From: Terriglobia bacterium
GTDB lineage: Bacteria; Acidobacteriota; Terriglobia; Acidiferrales; UBA7541
DNA length: 64,000 bases
Reading direction: 5' to 3'
Assembly: GCA_020073485.1 (NCBI GenBank)
Contig: JAIQFB010000001.1
Coordinates: 186,001-250,000 of the forward strand
Below are positions 1-8,202 of this stretch, one piece after another. The notes below the pieces were generated by a model. That model made no database searches. It saw only the letters and a list, made by a program, of their open reading frames with translations, and had not been told where the DNA came from. How positions within the stretch are numbered: the stretch's first letter is position 1; each line of letters starts with the position of its first letter. A program made the translations under genes and the position numbers.

Positions 1-982
1 TGCTGGTCACGCTGCTCACGCTGTTGGTAACCGTGACGGTGAACGAAGCGCCGTTATCGGCAGCAGTCGTGGCAGGCGTGGTATACGACGCGGAAGTGGC
101 GCCGCTGATGGCCGCGCCGTTTTTCTTCCATTGATAAGAGAGCGTTGCGGTGCCGGCCGCGGTGACGTTGAACGTCGCCGTTTGTCCCGCGGTGACGGTC
201 TGGCTGGCTGGCTGCTGCGAAATCGATGGAGCAACGGGAGCGGCGGTGACGGTGAGCATCGCGGAGGTGCTGGTCACGTTGCTCGTGCCGCTGGAAATGG
301 TGACGTTGAAGATCGCGCCGTTATTTGCAGCCACCGTCGCCGGAGTCGTGTAAGACGCGGAAGTCGCGCCGGGGATGGCGACGCCATTCTTAAACCAAAG
401 ATAGGTCAGTGTTCCTGGTCCGGTTGCGGCAACGCTGAAGGTTGCCGTTTGTCCCGCGGTGACGGTTTGGTTCGCCGGCTGTGTGTTGATCGCGAGAGCC
501 GTCATGGCCGTTCCCGAGAGAGCAACGGAAAGCGTGGGATCGCTTGCATTGCTGGTCACCGAGACGCTGCCGGTTGCGCTGCCCGCCGCGTGCGGGGCGA
601 ACTGGACTTGAAACGCGTGGCTCTGCCCGGCCGGCACGGAAATGCCCGCCGCGCTGCCCACGAGGCTGAATTCCGCGCCAGTAACGGTCGCCTGGGAAAT
701 CATGACGTCGGCAGTGCCGCTGTTGGTCAGGGTCAGGGTCTGTGCGACGGCCGTGCCGACGTTGACGCTTCCGAACGTGACGCTGGTCGCGCTGGCCGCG
801 AGCGTACCCGCGGCCGAGGAAGTGCTAGCGGCGGCGGGAGCGCCCGCGCCGGTCAGGCCCACGCAGCCCGAAAGAGACAAGGCGGCGATGACGGCAAGGA
901 AAATGGTCAGGAGTCGGAACGTTGGCGCATTCTGGACTCGTTGGAGTGGCGTGCGATTGTTCGCTTGTGTGTTGAGTTTCAT
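1..982 (-). CDS. Ig-like/choice-of-anchor-D repeat lipoprotein, C-terminus beyond window
   Basis: The frame stays open from an ATG at 982 to the window edge, so only the first ~327 residues are seen. The N-terminus has basic residues, a hydrophobic stretch and a lipobox LSGC at about residues 39-42, so it is predicted to be a lipoprotein. An Ala/Ser-rich linker leads to a choice-of-anchor-D-like domain (residues ~65-150, with FGSVNVGT and TLTLTNSG). Tandem Ig-like modules follow, each beginning near QPANQTVTAGQTATF and containing a Y-x-W core. This is a typical surface-exposed beta-sandwich array. Binding partner and function are unknown. The near-identical modules make this a region prone to recombination and assembly error. 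Confidence 0.85.
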   Translation of the reverse strand, partial: MKLNTQANNRTPLQRVQNAPTFRLLTIFLAVIAALSLSGCVGLTGAGAPAAASTSSAAGTLAASATSVTFGSVNVGTAVAQTLTLTNSGTADVMISQATVTGAEFSLVGSAAGISVPAGQSHAFQVQFAPHAAGSATGSVSVTSNASDPTLSVALSGTAMTALAINTQPANQTVTAGQTATFSVAATGPGTLTYLWFKNGVAIPGATSASYTTPATVAANNGAIFNVTISSGTSNVTSTSAMLTVTAAPVAPSISQQPASQTVTAGQTATFNVTAAGTATLSYQWKKNGAAISGATSASYTTPATTAADNGASFTVTVTNSVSSVTS

Positions 983-1364
983 TACTCTTGCAGTTTAGAA
1001 ATCGCACCGAAAACTCCTCTACTGGTCGTTGGATCAAACAAAGGACAGGGAATGCTACTGGCCGCACGAACAATGGCCTGGTGTACTCGGCGAATAGTGG
1101 TTTTGAATAAGAATTTGTGAGCGGGAAAATTGCAGGAGGGAAATTAGCCGCAATTCATCGCTGCGAACCGGGGAATGGCACGGGCGGGTGCGAAATTTTA
1201 CGAAGGGAGAGCGGTGTCGTGGGGCCAGCGCCTCGCCGGCGGCTTTCTGGTGCGCAGCACTTGCGAAATATCGCCGGTTCCTCTTGCATCGGGGCAAGCG
1301 GGACGCCGGCGCCACCCAAACCAGTCCTCTTCTCTTTGCTGACCAGCGCGATTTGTTTCGCGGA
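983..1364. other. Intergenic region, nothing recognised
   Basis: No ORF with protein-like composition, tRNA or convincing terminator was seen here. It contains the unassigned promoter of the minus-strand lipoprotein gene and the 3' side of the neighbouring minus-strand gene. Confidence 0.5.
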
Positions 1365-1739
1365 CTACTTGCGGCGTTTCCGTTTGCCGGCTCCGGGCTT
1401 TACGCCGATGCGCGGATCGTTCTTCAGAGCCTGCTGCGCGAGCTGCTGGGCGGTTTCTTCAAACGCGTCGCAGGATTGCGCCAGGTAAAGCCACTTGGGC
1501 AACACCGGATGAGGTTGCAAGGCGGGGTAATCGCGGATAAGCACGGAATGAAATTCGCGGGACGTGCACACCAGCAGGCCGTTCCAGGGTTCCTCCTGCG
1601 CGGCCAGCACCAGGACCAGCCTTCCATGCAGATAGGCCGCCTGGCACCCGAACATATGCTTCTGGAAAAAAGACGGCTCCGCTTCCACCGGCTCCAGGAT
1701 CCATTGCAGAGGATGCGGGTGTTTGACTTTCGATTTCAT
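1365..1739 (-). CDS. Conserved small protein, possibly TfoX/YjbR-like fold
   Basis: A 124-residue protein starting MKSKVKHPHP. Longer upstream starts in this frame would run through tRNA-Cys, so the ATG at 1739 is preferred. There is no signal peptide or membrane segment. The core reads HMFGCQAAYLHGRL, then EEPWNGLLVCTSREFHS, then PHPVLPKWLYL and NDPRIGV, ending in a very basic tail (GAGKRKRRK). The 'metal-less FG...A.Y..G..' pattern recalls TfoX-N/YjbR-type small alpha/beta proteins, but I do not recognise a characterised orthologue and assign no function. It lies 12 bp downstream of tRNA-Cys on the same strand. Confidence 0.6.
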   Translation of the reverse strand: MKSKVKHPHPLQWILEPVEAEPSFFQKHMFGCQAAYLHGRLVLVLAAQEEPWNGLLVCTSREFHSVLIRDYPALQPHPVLPKWLYLAQSCDAFEETAQQLAQQALKNDPRIGVKPGAGKRKRRK

Positions 1740-1751
1740 GGCTTGAAATTT

Positions 1752-1825
1752 TGGAGGCGCGGGGCGGGATCGAACCGCCGATAAAGGTTTTGCAGACCTT
1801 TGCCTTACCACTTGGCGACCGCGCC
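1752..1825 (-). tRNA. tRNA-Cys (GCA)
   Basis: Read on the minus strand, the 7-bp acceptor GGCGCGG (1825-1819) pairs with CCGCGCC (1762-1756). The anticodon stem AAGGT/ACCTT encloses the loop CTGCAAA with anticodon GCA. The T-loop GGTTCGATCC is present, and the discriminator is U73, typical of tRNA-Cys. The 3' CCA is encoded (1754-1752). Confidence 0.95.
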
Positions 1826-1831
1826 TCGGGT

Positions 1832-1914
1832 GCGGGCTCTGCATGGAGCCCGCCTTAAAAATTGTGCGGGCTTTACTTTTACGCTGAACGCTTCAAGTGA
1901 AGCGTGGAGCCCGC
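1832..1914. repeat. Two GCGGGCTC palindromic units (REP-like)
   Basis: GCGGGCTC (1832-1839) pairs with GAGCCCGC (1846-1853). A second unit has arms GCGGGCT (1866-1872) and AGCCCGC (1908-1914). The same palindrome recurs at 28857-28878, so it is a dispersed family. It sits immediately upstream of the tRNA-Cys gene. Confidence 0.6.
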
Positions 1915-2037
1915 CCAATGACTATCGCAAACTTCATTCTACCAGAGAGCAGCCCCGGCACCGCCTCTCATCCGACGATCGGCAATGCCGGGCCCCGGCC
2001 TAAGGGAAACTCGATTCCGCGGAAAATAAAACCACGG

Positions 2038-5000
2038 CTACCATAGCAGTTTCAACCCAAATTGAATTTGCCGCGACGTTGTCGTTGTCGAGGTGATGAC
2101 CCCCGCCGTCGGCGATGGTCCCGAAGTTGCCGATGTAAACACGACGGGGTTCGGATTGTTCAGATTTGTGCGATTGAAAATGTTGAAAAACTCGCTGCGG
2201 AACTGCAGGCTCAACCGTTCGGTAAGCAGGAATTTCTTCGCCACGGAAAAATCGGTTTCGGCAAGCCCCGGGCCCACCAGGAAATTGCGCGGCGCATTGC
2301 CATAGGTATTGGGCAGCGGCGCGACGAACGCGTTCGGATTGAAATACCGGCCCGGGCCGCCCAGGATGATAGGCCCGGTGAACGCCGGGTTCAACGACGG
2401 GCGAACCGGATTGCGGCTGTCGCCGTCATTGGCGGGGTTGTAGGAAAGCTGAGGCGTAAACGGCAAACCGGAAAGCAGGGTCTCGATGCCGCTGATTTGC
2501 CAATTGCCAGCCAGCGCATTCACCCAATTGTTTTGCCCGGACGCGCTCTTGCGCCCAAAGGGCAGATCGTACGTCGCGTTGATGACGGCCGCATGGCGGA
2601 TGTCAAACGAAGCGCGGCCGTAGTCCGCCTGTTTGGGATTTAGCGGATTGGAAGCGAACGCGGGCGAGTTGGTCGCCACGCTGGTGTTCATGCTGTCTCC
2701 GTCGTCGAGCGCTTTTGAGAACGTGTAGACACCGCGGAATTGCAGCCCGTGGCTCAAAGTGTGATTCACGTCCACTTCGAGGCCGTTGTAGGAGCTGACG
2801 CCTTCGGAAACCCAATGCGTGGTGTTGGCCACGTTGGGATTGGCCAGCGCGGGAGTTCCGGTGAACGGTGCGGCTGCGCTGGCGAAATAAAAATATGCCC
2901 CGGCGGGATAATTCGACGGGCAGGGCGAAGCCGGGCAGATCGCGACATTGCCCGGCACGTTGGCGTCGATCGAAAGAATTTCGTGGTAGCCGTGCGAGCC
3001 GATGTAGCCGACGCTCAGTATTGTATTCGACAGGATTTGCCGCTCAATTTTGAAATCGTAGGAAAATACCGTGGGCGTCTGCAGATTCGGCTGCACGCCG
3101 CTTGGAATTACTTTTGCCCCCGCGATTGGCGTGACGGGATTCGTCGTGGCGTTGTTCAAAATCGTCGAGACCGCGACGTTTTTCGCGGCGTACACCGCGT
3201 TGAAGGGGCCGTTCTGGTCGAGGCGGTAACTGAGATTGTCGACCAGGGCGTAGTAGACACCCGCGCCCGCGCGAATCACGGTTTTCTTCGCCCCGAACGG
3301 CGACCACGCAATTCCCGCTCTCGGCGCTGGCAGGAATCGCGCGTTGTTCACCGAAAATGCGGAGTTGCCAATAAGTGTGGGAAACCCCGTGCCGGTTTGC
3401 GACTGGATAACGTTGGTCGTGGGATCAAACGTGTAGTTTGCCGCCCGCCCGTAGGCTTCGTTCCAGCCGTTCGTGAATTCTCCGCGGAAACCGAGGCGCA
3501 GCTCGAAACTGGGCCGCAGCTTGATGGCGTCCTCCACGAAGAAGGCTCCTTCGAGCGAGCGCCAGGACAACGGCGTCGCGGAGGGCGCGTACGTGTAGGT
3601 GCTGATCGTCCCTTGCAGGAAAGTTTGCAGGTTCGTGAACGACGCCTGCGCGTATTGGTCCTGAATCAGGCTGTCGTTCGATTGCAGCCGCTCGAACCAT
3701 GCGCCGAAATTGAGCAGGTGAATGCCGTGCGTGATGCTGACCTGGTCGGTGGCCGTGAAAAGATTCCGGACCGCGTGGAGGTTGCTACCGGCGTTGGTCC
3801 CGCCATTGGTGAGTTGCGACGCGCCGTTCAGCGTTGTGCCGCCGCCGATCACCACGGCGCCCGGAACGGGAGCCAGCGTCGTGTTGAGCCAGGCCGTCGG
3901 CGTGGACAGTGCGGCGCCGGCGACACCGCTATTGAAATAGAACGCCCCGCGGGAGAATCCGAACGTCACCTTATTCAATATGGACGGCGAAAAAAGATGT
4001 GTTTCGCTCAGGCTGGCGACCTGCTCCCGCAGGGCAACATCGACCGTGCTGAACGGATTGATGGTCGGTGAAAGCGATTGGCTGTCATCCACGGTGTAGA
4101 CCCCGGCGAACGAGTCCTTCTCCGAAAAAATCTGATCGAACCGAGCCGTTCCGAAATCCTCGCGGATATTTTGTTGCGGGTTGCTGAAGTTTTCGGCGAT
4201 CCCACTCGGGAGTCCGGTAAATGTCAAAAGCTCCGGGCCGTTTGCGACCGGCCACAAGTTCAGCAAACTGGAGATGCCGCTTGCGAGGCCCACGTTTTTG
4301 AGGGGCGTGGCCGCATTGCAATTGCTGGGCACCGTGCTCAACGCGCTGCACGGCAAGTATCCTGCGCGCGCGCCTCCCGTGGCCGCGCTCGTCGAGCCGT
4401 CGCCGTCCGGCACCAGCGCGACATCGCTGAGGCCAAGCACCTGCCGGAAGCCTTCGTAGTTCCCGAATAGAAATGACTTGTCTCTTTTTATCGGGCCGCT
4501 CAGCGAGCCGCCGAACACGTTGCGCTCAAAATTTGGAATATGCGGCGAGTCAAACGGGTTTCTCGCGTCCAGCACACTGTTGCGCAGAAACTCATACGCA
4601 TTGCCGTGAAGCTGGTTGCCGCCGGAAGCGGTCACGATATTGACTTGCGCGCCGGGGCGCTTGCCGTACTCGGCGCCGAAGGCGTCCTTGATTACGGAAA
4701 ACTCGCGCACCGCGTCCACGCCCAGCAGTTGCCCGCTGGTTCCGCCCGGCGTGTTATTGACTTCCGACGCGCTGGTGAATTCCACGCCGTTGAGAATGTA
4801 GAGATTTTCCTGCGGCCTGCGTCCCGACGCCGAAAACATGTTGCCGACCACGGAATTGGACGTGCCGGTGCCGCCGGAGCGCTGGGAAGTGTAGTTGACG
4901 ATTCCCGGATTGAGCGTGAGCAGCTGGTCGTAGCTGCGCCCGTTGAGCGGCAAGTTTTTCACTTGCGTCTCGCCGACCAGTCCGGAAAATTCCGCGGTGG

Positions 5001-5409
5001 TCACCGCCAGTTCCAGGGCCGTGTCCTCCACGTTGATGGATTGCTGGATTCCCCCCAGCGCCAGCTTGAGGTTCACTTCCGCGCGCTGTCCGATCACGAG
5101 CGTGATACCGGTTCTGGCCTCGGCGCGAAAGCCGTCGCGTTCGGCATCCACTTCGTATGCTCCGACGGCGAGCGCGGGCGCGTCATAGCGCCCGGCGTTG
5201 TCGGTCGAGAGCGTGCGCACCGCCCCGGTCTCCACGTTCTTCACTTTCACCGTCGCGCCGGCGATTACGGCGCCGGTTTCATCGGTCACTGTGCCGTTGA
5301 TCGAAGCGTCTCCCTGCGCCCAAGCCATACCCTGGGGCAGCAAAAACAGAACCAGGTAAAAACTGAGTGTCGCTTTCCATACTCGATTGCCGATATCCCG
5401 CCGGGTCAT
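2038..5409 (-). CDS. Oar-type TonB-dependent receptor with carboxypeptidase-regulatory domain
   Basis: A 1,123-residue predicted outer-membrane protein. It has a signal peptide (residues 1-32, ending MAWAQG), a carboxypeptidase-regulatory-like Ig domain (~35-115, start INGTVTDETGAVIAGATV), a plug-like region (~125-260, NLPLNGRSYDQLL) and a long beta-barrel ending RQIQFGLKLLW with the terminal aromatic residue of outer-membrane barrels. The family is greatly expanded in Acidobacteriota; substrates are mostly unknown. The start at 5409 has an upstream AGGAGAGAG ribosome site. A cysteine-rich leader ORF and an intrinsic terminator lie 70-235 bp upstream on the same strand, suggesting attenuation control and a possible link to sulfur or cysteine supply. 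No partner SusD-like gene is present. Confidence 0.85.
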   Translation of the reverse strand: MTRRDIGNRVWKATLSFYLVLFLLPQGMAWAQGDASINGTVTDETGAVIAGATVKVKNVETGAVRTLSTDNAGRYDAPALAVGAYEVDAERDGFRAEARTGITLVIGQRAEVNLKLALGGIQQSINVEDTALELAVTTAEFSGLVGETQVKNLPLNGRSYDQLLTLNPGIVNYTSQRSGGTGTSNSVVGNMFSASGRRPQENLYILNGVEFTSASEVNNTPGGTSGQLLGVDAVREFSVIKDAFGAEYGKRPGAQVNIVTASGGNQLHGNAYEFLRNSVLDARNPFDSPHIPNFERNVFGGSLSGPIKRDKSFLFGNYEGFRQVLGLSDVALVPDGDGSTSAATGGARAGYLPCSALSTVPSNCNAATPLKNVGLASGISSLLNLWPVANGPELLTFTGLPSGIAENFSNPQQNIREDFGTARFDQIFSEKDSFAGVYTVDDSQSLSPTINPFSTVDVALREQVASLSETHLFSPSILNKVTFGFSRGAFYFNSGVAGAALSTPTAWLNTTLAPVPGAVVIGGGTTLNGASQLTNGGTNAGSNLHAVRNLFTATDQVSITHGIHLLNFGAWFERLQSNDSLIQDQYAQASFTNLQTFLQGTISTYTYAPSATPLSWRSLEGAFFVEDAIKLRPSFELRLGFRGEFTNGWNEAYGRAANYTFDPTTNVIQSQTGTGFPTLIGNSAFSVNNARFLPAPRAGIAWSPFGAKKTVIRAGAGVYYALVDNLSYRLDQNGPFNAVYAAKNVAVSTILNNATTNPVTPIAGAKVIPSGVQPNLQTPTVFSYDFKIERQILSNTILSVGYIGSHGYHEILSIDANVPGNVAICPASPCPSNYPAGAYFYFASAAAPFTGTPALANPNVANTTHWVSEGVSSYNGLEVDVNHTLSHGLQFRGVYTFSKALDDGDSMNTSVATNSPAFASNPLNPKQADYGRASFDIRHAAVINATYDLPFGRKSASGQNNWVNALAGNWQISGIETLLSGLPFTPQLSYNPANDGDSRNPVRPSLNPAFTGPIILGGPGRYFNPNAFVAPLPNTYGNAPRNFLVGPGLAETDFSVAKKFLLTERLSLQFRSEFFNIFNRTNLNNPNPVVFTSATSGPSPTAGVITSTTTTSRQIQFGLKLLW

Positions 5410-5478
5410 TGAATCTCTCTCCTGTGTTGTTTCCGCGCGTTCTCATCGCGCCTTGACTCGAATCCAAAAAATGTTCCC

Positions 5479-5522
5479 AAAAAGAAAAATCCCACCGCCA
5501 GATACGGTCTGGCGGTGGGATT
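5479..5522 (-). terminator. Intrinsic terminator/attenuator upstream of the Oar receptor
   Basis: On the minus strand the arm AATCCCACCGCCAGA (5522-5508), loop CCGTA and arm TCTGGCGGTGGGATT (5502-5488) form a perfect 15-bp stem, followed by the U-tract TTTCTTTTT (to 5479). It lies between the cysteine-rich leader ORF and the receptor start at 5409, the position of a transcription attenuator. Confidence 0.8.
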
Positions 5523-5551
5523 CTAGAATTGCTCGGCTTATGATCCGATTC

Positions 5552-5644
5552 CTAGAAGGTCAGCCTCCCGGCGCCAGAAGACACACACATACAGCAGGAA
5601 CAACACAGACAACCCTGCATGGTCTTCCGGACGTCGCGATTCAT
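5552..5644 (-). CDS. Cysteine-rich 30-codon leader peptide (putative attenuator uORF)
   Basis: A 30-residue ORF with ATG at 5644 and TAG at 5554-5552. Its residues 12-20 read CLCCSCCMC, six cysteines in nine positions. A TTGACA hexamer at 5682-5677 and TACCTT at 5659-5654 are spaced 17 bp, putting the transcript start only a few bases before the ATG, so the message would be near-leaderless. Codons 23-27 contain TCTGGCGCCGGGAGG (5578-5564), which can pair 7+4 bp with the 5' arm of the downstream terminator. This matches leader-peptide attenuation and resembles the leaderless polycysteine uORFs known from mycobacteria. Alternatively it could be a small metal-binding peptide. Confidence 0.6.
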   Translation of the reverse strand: MNRDVRKTMQGCLCCSCCMCVSSGAGRLTF

Positions 5645-5653
5645 AATTTGAAG

Positions 5654-5682
5654 AAGGTACAGGGACAATTTCCGAATGTCAA
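5654..5682 (-). promoter_or_regulatory. Promoter of the cysteine-rich leader ORF
   Basis: A perfect -35 TTGACA (5682-5677), a 17-bp spacer and TACCTT (5659-5654) as -10. The predicted start of transcription is near 5648, four bases from the leader ATG. Confidence 0.55.
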
Positions 5683-5720
5683 CTTTGTTTGGTCTTCGGT
5701 AGTGGGTCAATTTGCTTGGG

Positions 5721-5790
5721 AGGACAGGCACTCTTGCCTGTCCCTTGCAACTCGGCAGGGTCAACGCGGGCAGGCAAGAGTGCCTGTCCT
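5721..5790. repeat. Perfect 20-bp inverted repeat, GACAGGC family
   Basis: AGGACAGGCACTCTTGCCTG (5721-5740) and its exact reverse complement (5771-5790) are separated by 30 bp. Each arm is itself partly palindromic. It lies 8 bp past the histidine-kinase stop and may stabilise or end that transcript. A related element is at 15004-15078. Confidence 0.75.
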
Positions 5791-5798
5791 ACAAAAAA

Positions 5799-7190
5799 CT
5801 ACCCGCCATTCTTGCTTATCGGCAGGCGAACCTGAAACGTCGAGCCTTGCCCGGGAGCGCTCTCCACTTCAATAGTGCCGGCGTGTGCCTCGGCGATCCA
5901 TTTGCCGATGGAAAGCCCGAGGCCCGTGCCGCCAGTCTCCCGGGAGCGGGCTTTATCGGCGCGATAAAAACGCTCAAAGATATTGGGCAGGTCGGCGGCG
6001 GCGACGCCGATTCCGGTGTCGCGGATTTGCCCGATGGCGGTGCCGTTTTGCTCCATGATCGAAACTTCCACCGTTCCTTCGGATGGCGTGTACTTCACCG
6101 CGTTATCAATCAGAATCAGGAACAGCCTGCGAAGCAAATGCTCGTCGCCCTGAACCCACACCGGATGCCCCGGCAAGTTTTCGCGAAAGGATACATGCTT
6201 GCCTTCCGCCAGGGCGCTGCCTTGCGTGTCCACTTCGTGAACGATTTTCGACAGGTCCACGCGCGCAAACGGAATGGATTCCGCACCCGAATCGGTGCGC
6301 GCCAGGAACATCAGCTTCTCGATGAGTTCCGTCGTTCTTTCCAGTTCGGAGTGAATCTGCGCGACGGTATCCCGGTAGTCTTCCACCGAGCGGGCGCGGC
6401 GCAGCGAAAGTTCCGCCCGCGTGCGCATCACCGCCACGGGCGTGCGCAATTCGTGCGAAGCGTCGGCGGTAAACTGCGTGATTTTCTTGAAGGCCGTTTC
6501 CAGGCGCTCCAGCATGCCGTTGAGCGTTTCTGAAAGGCGCTGCAGTTCGTCTCCCGTGCGTGGCACCTCCAGCCGGCTCGACAAATTCTGCACGCTGATA
6601 TTTTTCGCCGTGCGGATAATCTGATCGACGGGATCGAGCGCGTGGCGGCTCATCCAATAACCGCCGAACGCCGCGCACAGCAGGAAAACCGGAATCGACA
6701 CCAGCAGCAATATCCGGATGCGATACAGGGCCGCGTTGTAATCGTCCATTTCGGTGGCCACCTGCACCAGATACGAATGATTTCCGGCGGTGACCACGCG
6801 GTCCAGCACGCGCAGGGGATCGTCTTTATACGGCAGGCCGTAGGCTTTCGCAGCAGGAGATTGCGGCCGCGGAACGTCCAGTTGGCTCATTTGCTCGGAA
6901 CGGTACAGCCAGTGGCCCTGCGCGTCCGACACCTGCAACAACTCGCCGCCAGTGCGCAGGTCGGAATGTTCGCGAAGGCTGTCTTCCAGATTCTCGGTGT
7001 AATCCACGCGGAAAGCGCGCTCGATGAGATGCTGGACGCCTTCGGAACGCGCCTGCAACTCTTCGTCCACGGTGATGTGAATACTCCGGCGCATGGCGAA
7101 ATAGGAGCTCACTCCAAAAAGAGTAAGAGCGAGCGCCAGCATCACCGAATACCAGAACGCCAGCCGGAGCCGCATGGAAATCGTTTTCAT
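5799..7190 (-). CDS. CusS-like sensor histidine kinase
   Basis: A 463-residue inner-membrane kinase with TM1 (~10-32), a periplasmic sensor loop (~33-157), TM2 (~158-180), a HAMP domain (~181-235), HisKA with FTADASHELRTPVAVMRT (His246), and an HATPase with N box DNAVKYTP, DTGIGV and GGTGLGLSIGKW. It overlaps the preceding response regulator by 4 bp (7187-7190), so the two form one transcription unit. The architecture matches the CusS/heavy-metal-type branch, but the sensor loop has no obvious Met/His metal cluster, so the ligand is unknown. Conserved operators near this locus (7898, 9472, 9537) suggest it controls the adjacent YncE-like and Oar genes. Confidence 0.9.
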   Translation of the reverse strand: MKTISMRLRLAFWYSVMLALALTLFGVSSYFAMRRSIHITVDEELQARSEGVQHLIERAFRVDYTENLEDSLREHSDLRTGGELLQVSDAQGHWLYRSEQMSQLDVPRPQSPAAKAYGLPYKDDPLRVLDRVVTAGNHSYLVQVATEMDDYNAALYRIRILLLVSIPVFLLCAAFGGYWMSRHALDPVDQIIRTAKNISVQNLSSRLEVPRTGDELQRLSETLNGMLERLETAFKKITQFTADASHELRTPVAVMRTRAELSLRRARSVEDYRDTVAQIHSELERTTELIEKLMFLARTDSGAESIPFARVDLSKIVHEVDTQGSALAEGKHVSFRENLPGHPVWVQGDEHLLRRLFLILIDNAVKYTPSEGTVEVSIMEQNGTAIGQIRDTGIGVAAADLPNIFERFYRADKARSRETGGTGLGLSIGKWIAEAHAGTIEVESAPGQGSTFQVRLPISKNGG

Positions 7191-7876
7191 GTCTTCGAGC
7201 TTTCGCGGATGGTGTAGCCCATTCCCCTCACGGTCTGAATCAGTTTTTCGCGCTGGTCCCGGTCGATCTTGCTGCGCAGCAGGCTGATAAAGGCGTCGAG
7301 CGTGTTTTCCTCCACGTCGTCGTCAAAATTCCAGATGGCCTGCACGATGGTGTTGCGGGATACGACGCGTCCCGCGCGGCGCATCAGAAATTCCAGCAGC
7401 CGGAATTCGGTGGGGCTGAGGTGAATCTCCTCTCCCGCGCGGGTGACCACGTGCGTCGCCGGATCCAGCACCAGATCCGCCACGGTCAGCAGCGTGGGAC
7501 GCGACGCCGAGCCCCGCCGCGAAATCGAGCGAAGCCGGGCCAGGAATTCCTCGAACGAAAACGGCTTGGTCAGATAGTCGTCGGCCCCGGCGTCGAGTCC
7601 CTTCACGATGTCAGGCACGGCGTCGCGCGCGGTGAGCATCAGGATCGGCGTTTCGTTCCGGCCCTTTCTCAGCCTGCGGGCCACTTCGTAGCCGTCCATA
7701 TCCGGCAGCATCAGGTCCAGGACGATGGCATCAAATTCGTAGTCCTGCGCGATCTCCAGCCCCGTGCGGCCGTCGTGGGCCACGCTCACCGAATGGTTTT
7801 CCTCTTCCAGCCCCTTTTTGAGTAGTGCTGCCATTTTCTTTTCGTCTTCCACGATCAGGACGCGCATCAGTCTCAA
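7187..7876 (-). CDS. OmpR/CusR-family response regulator
   Basis: A 229-residue DNA-binding regulator. The receiver domain (~4-120) has acidic pocket residues EDE, phosphoacceptor Asp54 (VLDLMLPDMDG) and Lys in LTKPF. The winged-helix Trans_Reg_C domain (~130-225) ends TVRGMGYTIR. An internal ATG at 7867 (MRVLIVEDE) is an equally plausible start. It is translationally coupled to the kinase through a 4-bp overlap. Its promoter region carries TTTCAG-N5-ATTCAGG, the direct-repeat format bound by OmpR-family dimers, implying autoregulation. Confidence 0.92.
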   Translation of the reverse strand: MRLMRVLIVEDEKKMAALLKKGLEEENHSVSVAHDGRTGLEIAQDYEFDAIVLDLMLPDMDGYEVARRLRKGRNETPILMLTARDAVPDIVKGLDAGADDYLTKPFSFEEFLARLRSISRRGSASRPTLLTVADLVLDPATHVVTRAGEEIHLSPTEFRLLEFLMRRAGRVVSRNTIVQAIWNFDDDVEENTLDAFISLLRSKIDRDQREKLIQTVRGMGYTIRESSKT

Positions 7877-7882
7877 CCTCTA

Positions 7883-7915
7883 ATTCAACCATTAAAACCT
7901 GAATATTGACTGAAA
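7883..7915 (-). promoter_or_regulatory. Operator A plus -10 of the response-regulator operon
   Basis: On the minus strand, TTTCAGTCAATATTCAGG (7915-7898) contains two TTCAG half-sites with an 11-bp period. Nine bases further lies TTGAAT (7888-7883), a -10-like hexamer. The element is shared with 9489-9472 and 9537-9554 and is the probable binding site of the adjacent OmpR-family regulator. Confidence 0.65.
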
Positions 7916-8202
7916 TCACCACGAAAAACTCCGTTGCACGGTTCTTCTAAGTGTTTTCCATGTTGCTGGTTTATCCGGCTGGCCAAGGCCAAAGCGCAGA
8001 GGCGGGAATCATTATAGCGCGGGACAAACGGCGCGAAGACCAATGAGGGTTGGCGCGAACAGGCGGGCGAGGAGCTGTGTGAAGCTCCGCCGATCATCTC
8101 CCGCTTACGCTTTCGTGATGCATTCAAATTCAGGAAGGATTGCCCCTATAAACCGGAACGGAAAAGTGAGCAGCAAGCGCCTGGGAATTTTGAAACCCAG
8201 GA
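7916..8202. other. Intergenic region, no gene
   Basis: Between the response regulator and the YncE-like gene, both on the minus strand. There is a weak hairpin (CCTGGG...CCCAGG, about 8181-8202) just past the YncE stop without a clear U-tract. No further feature was recognised. Confidence 0.45.

Noticed and set aside
2740-4071. 443-codon plus-strand ORF inside the Oar receptor
   Set aside because: It is antisense to a clear TonB-receptor gene; its product is Arg/Gly/Val-rich with no family resemblance, an artefact of GC-rich codon bias.
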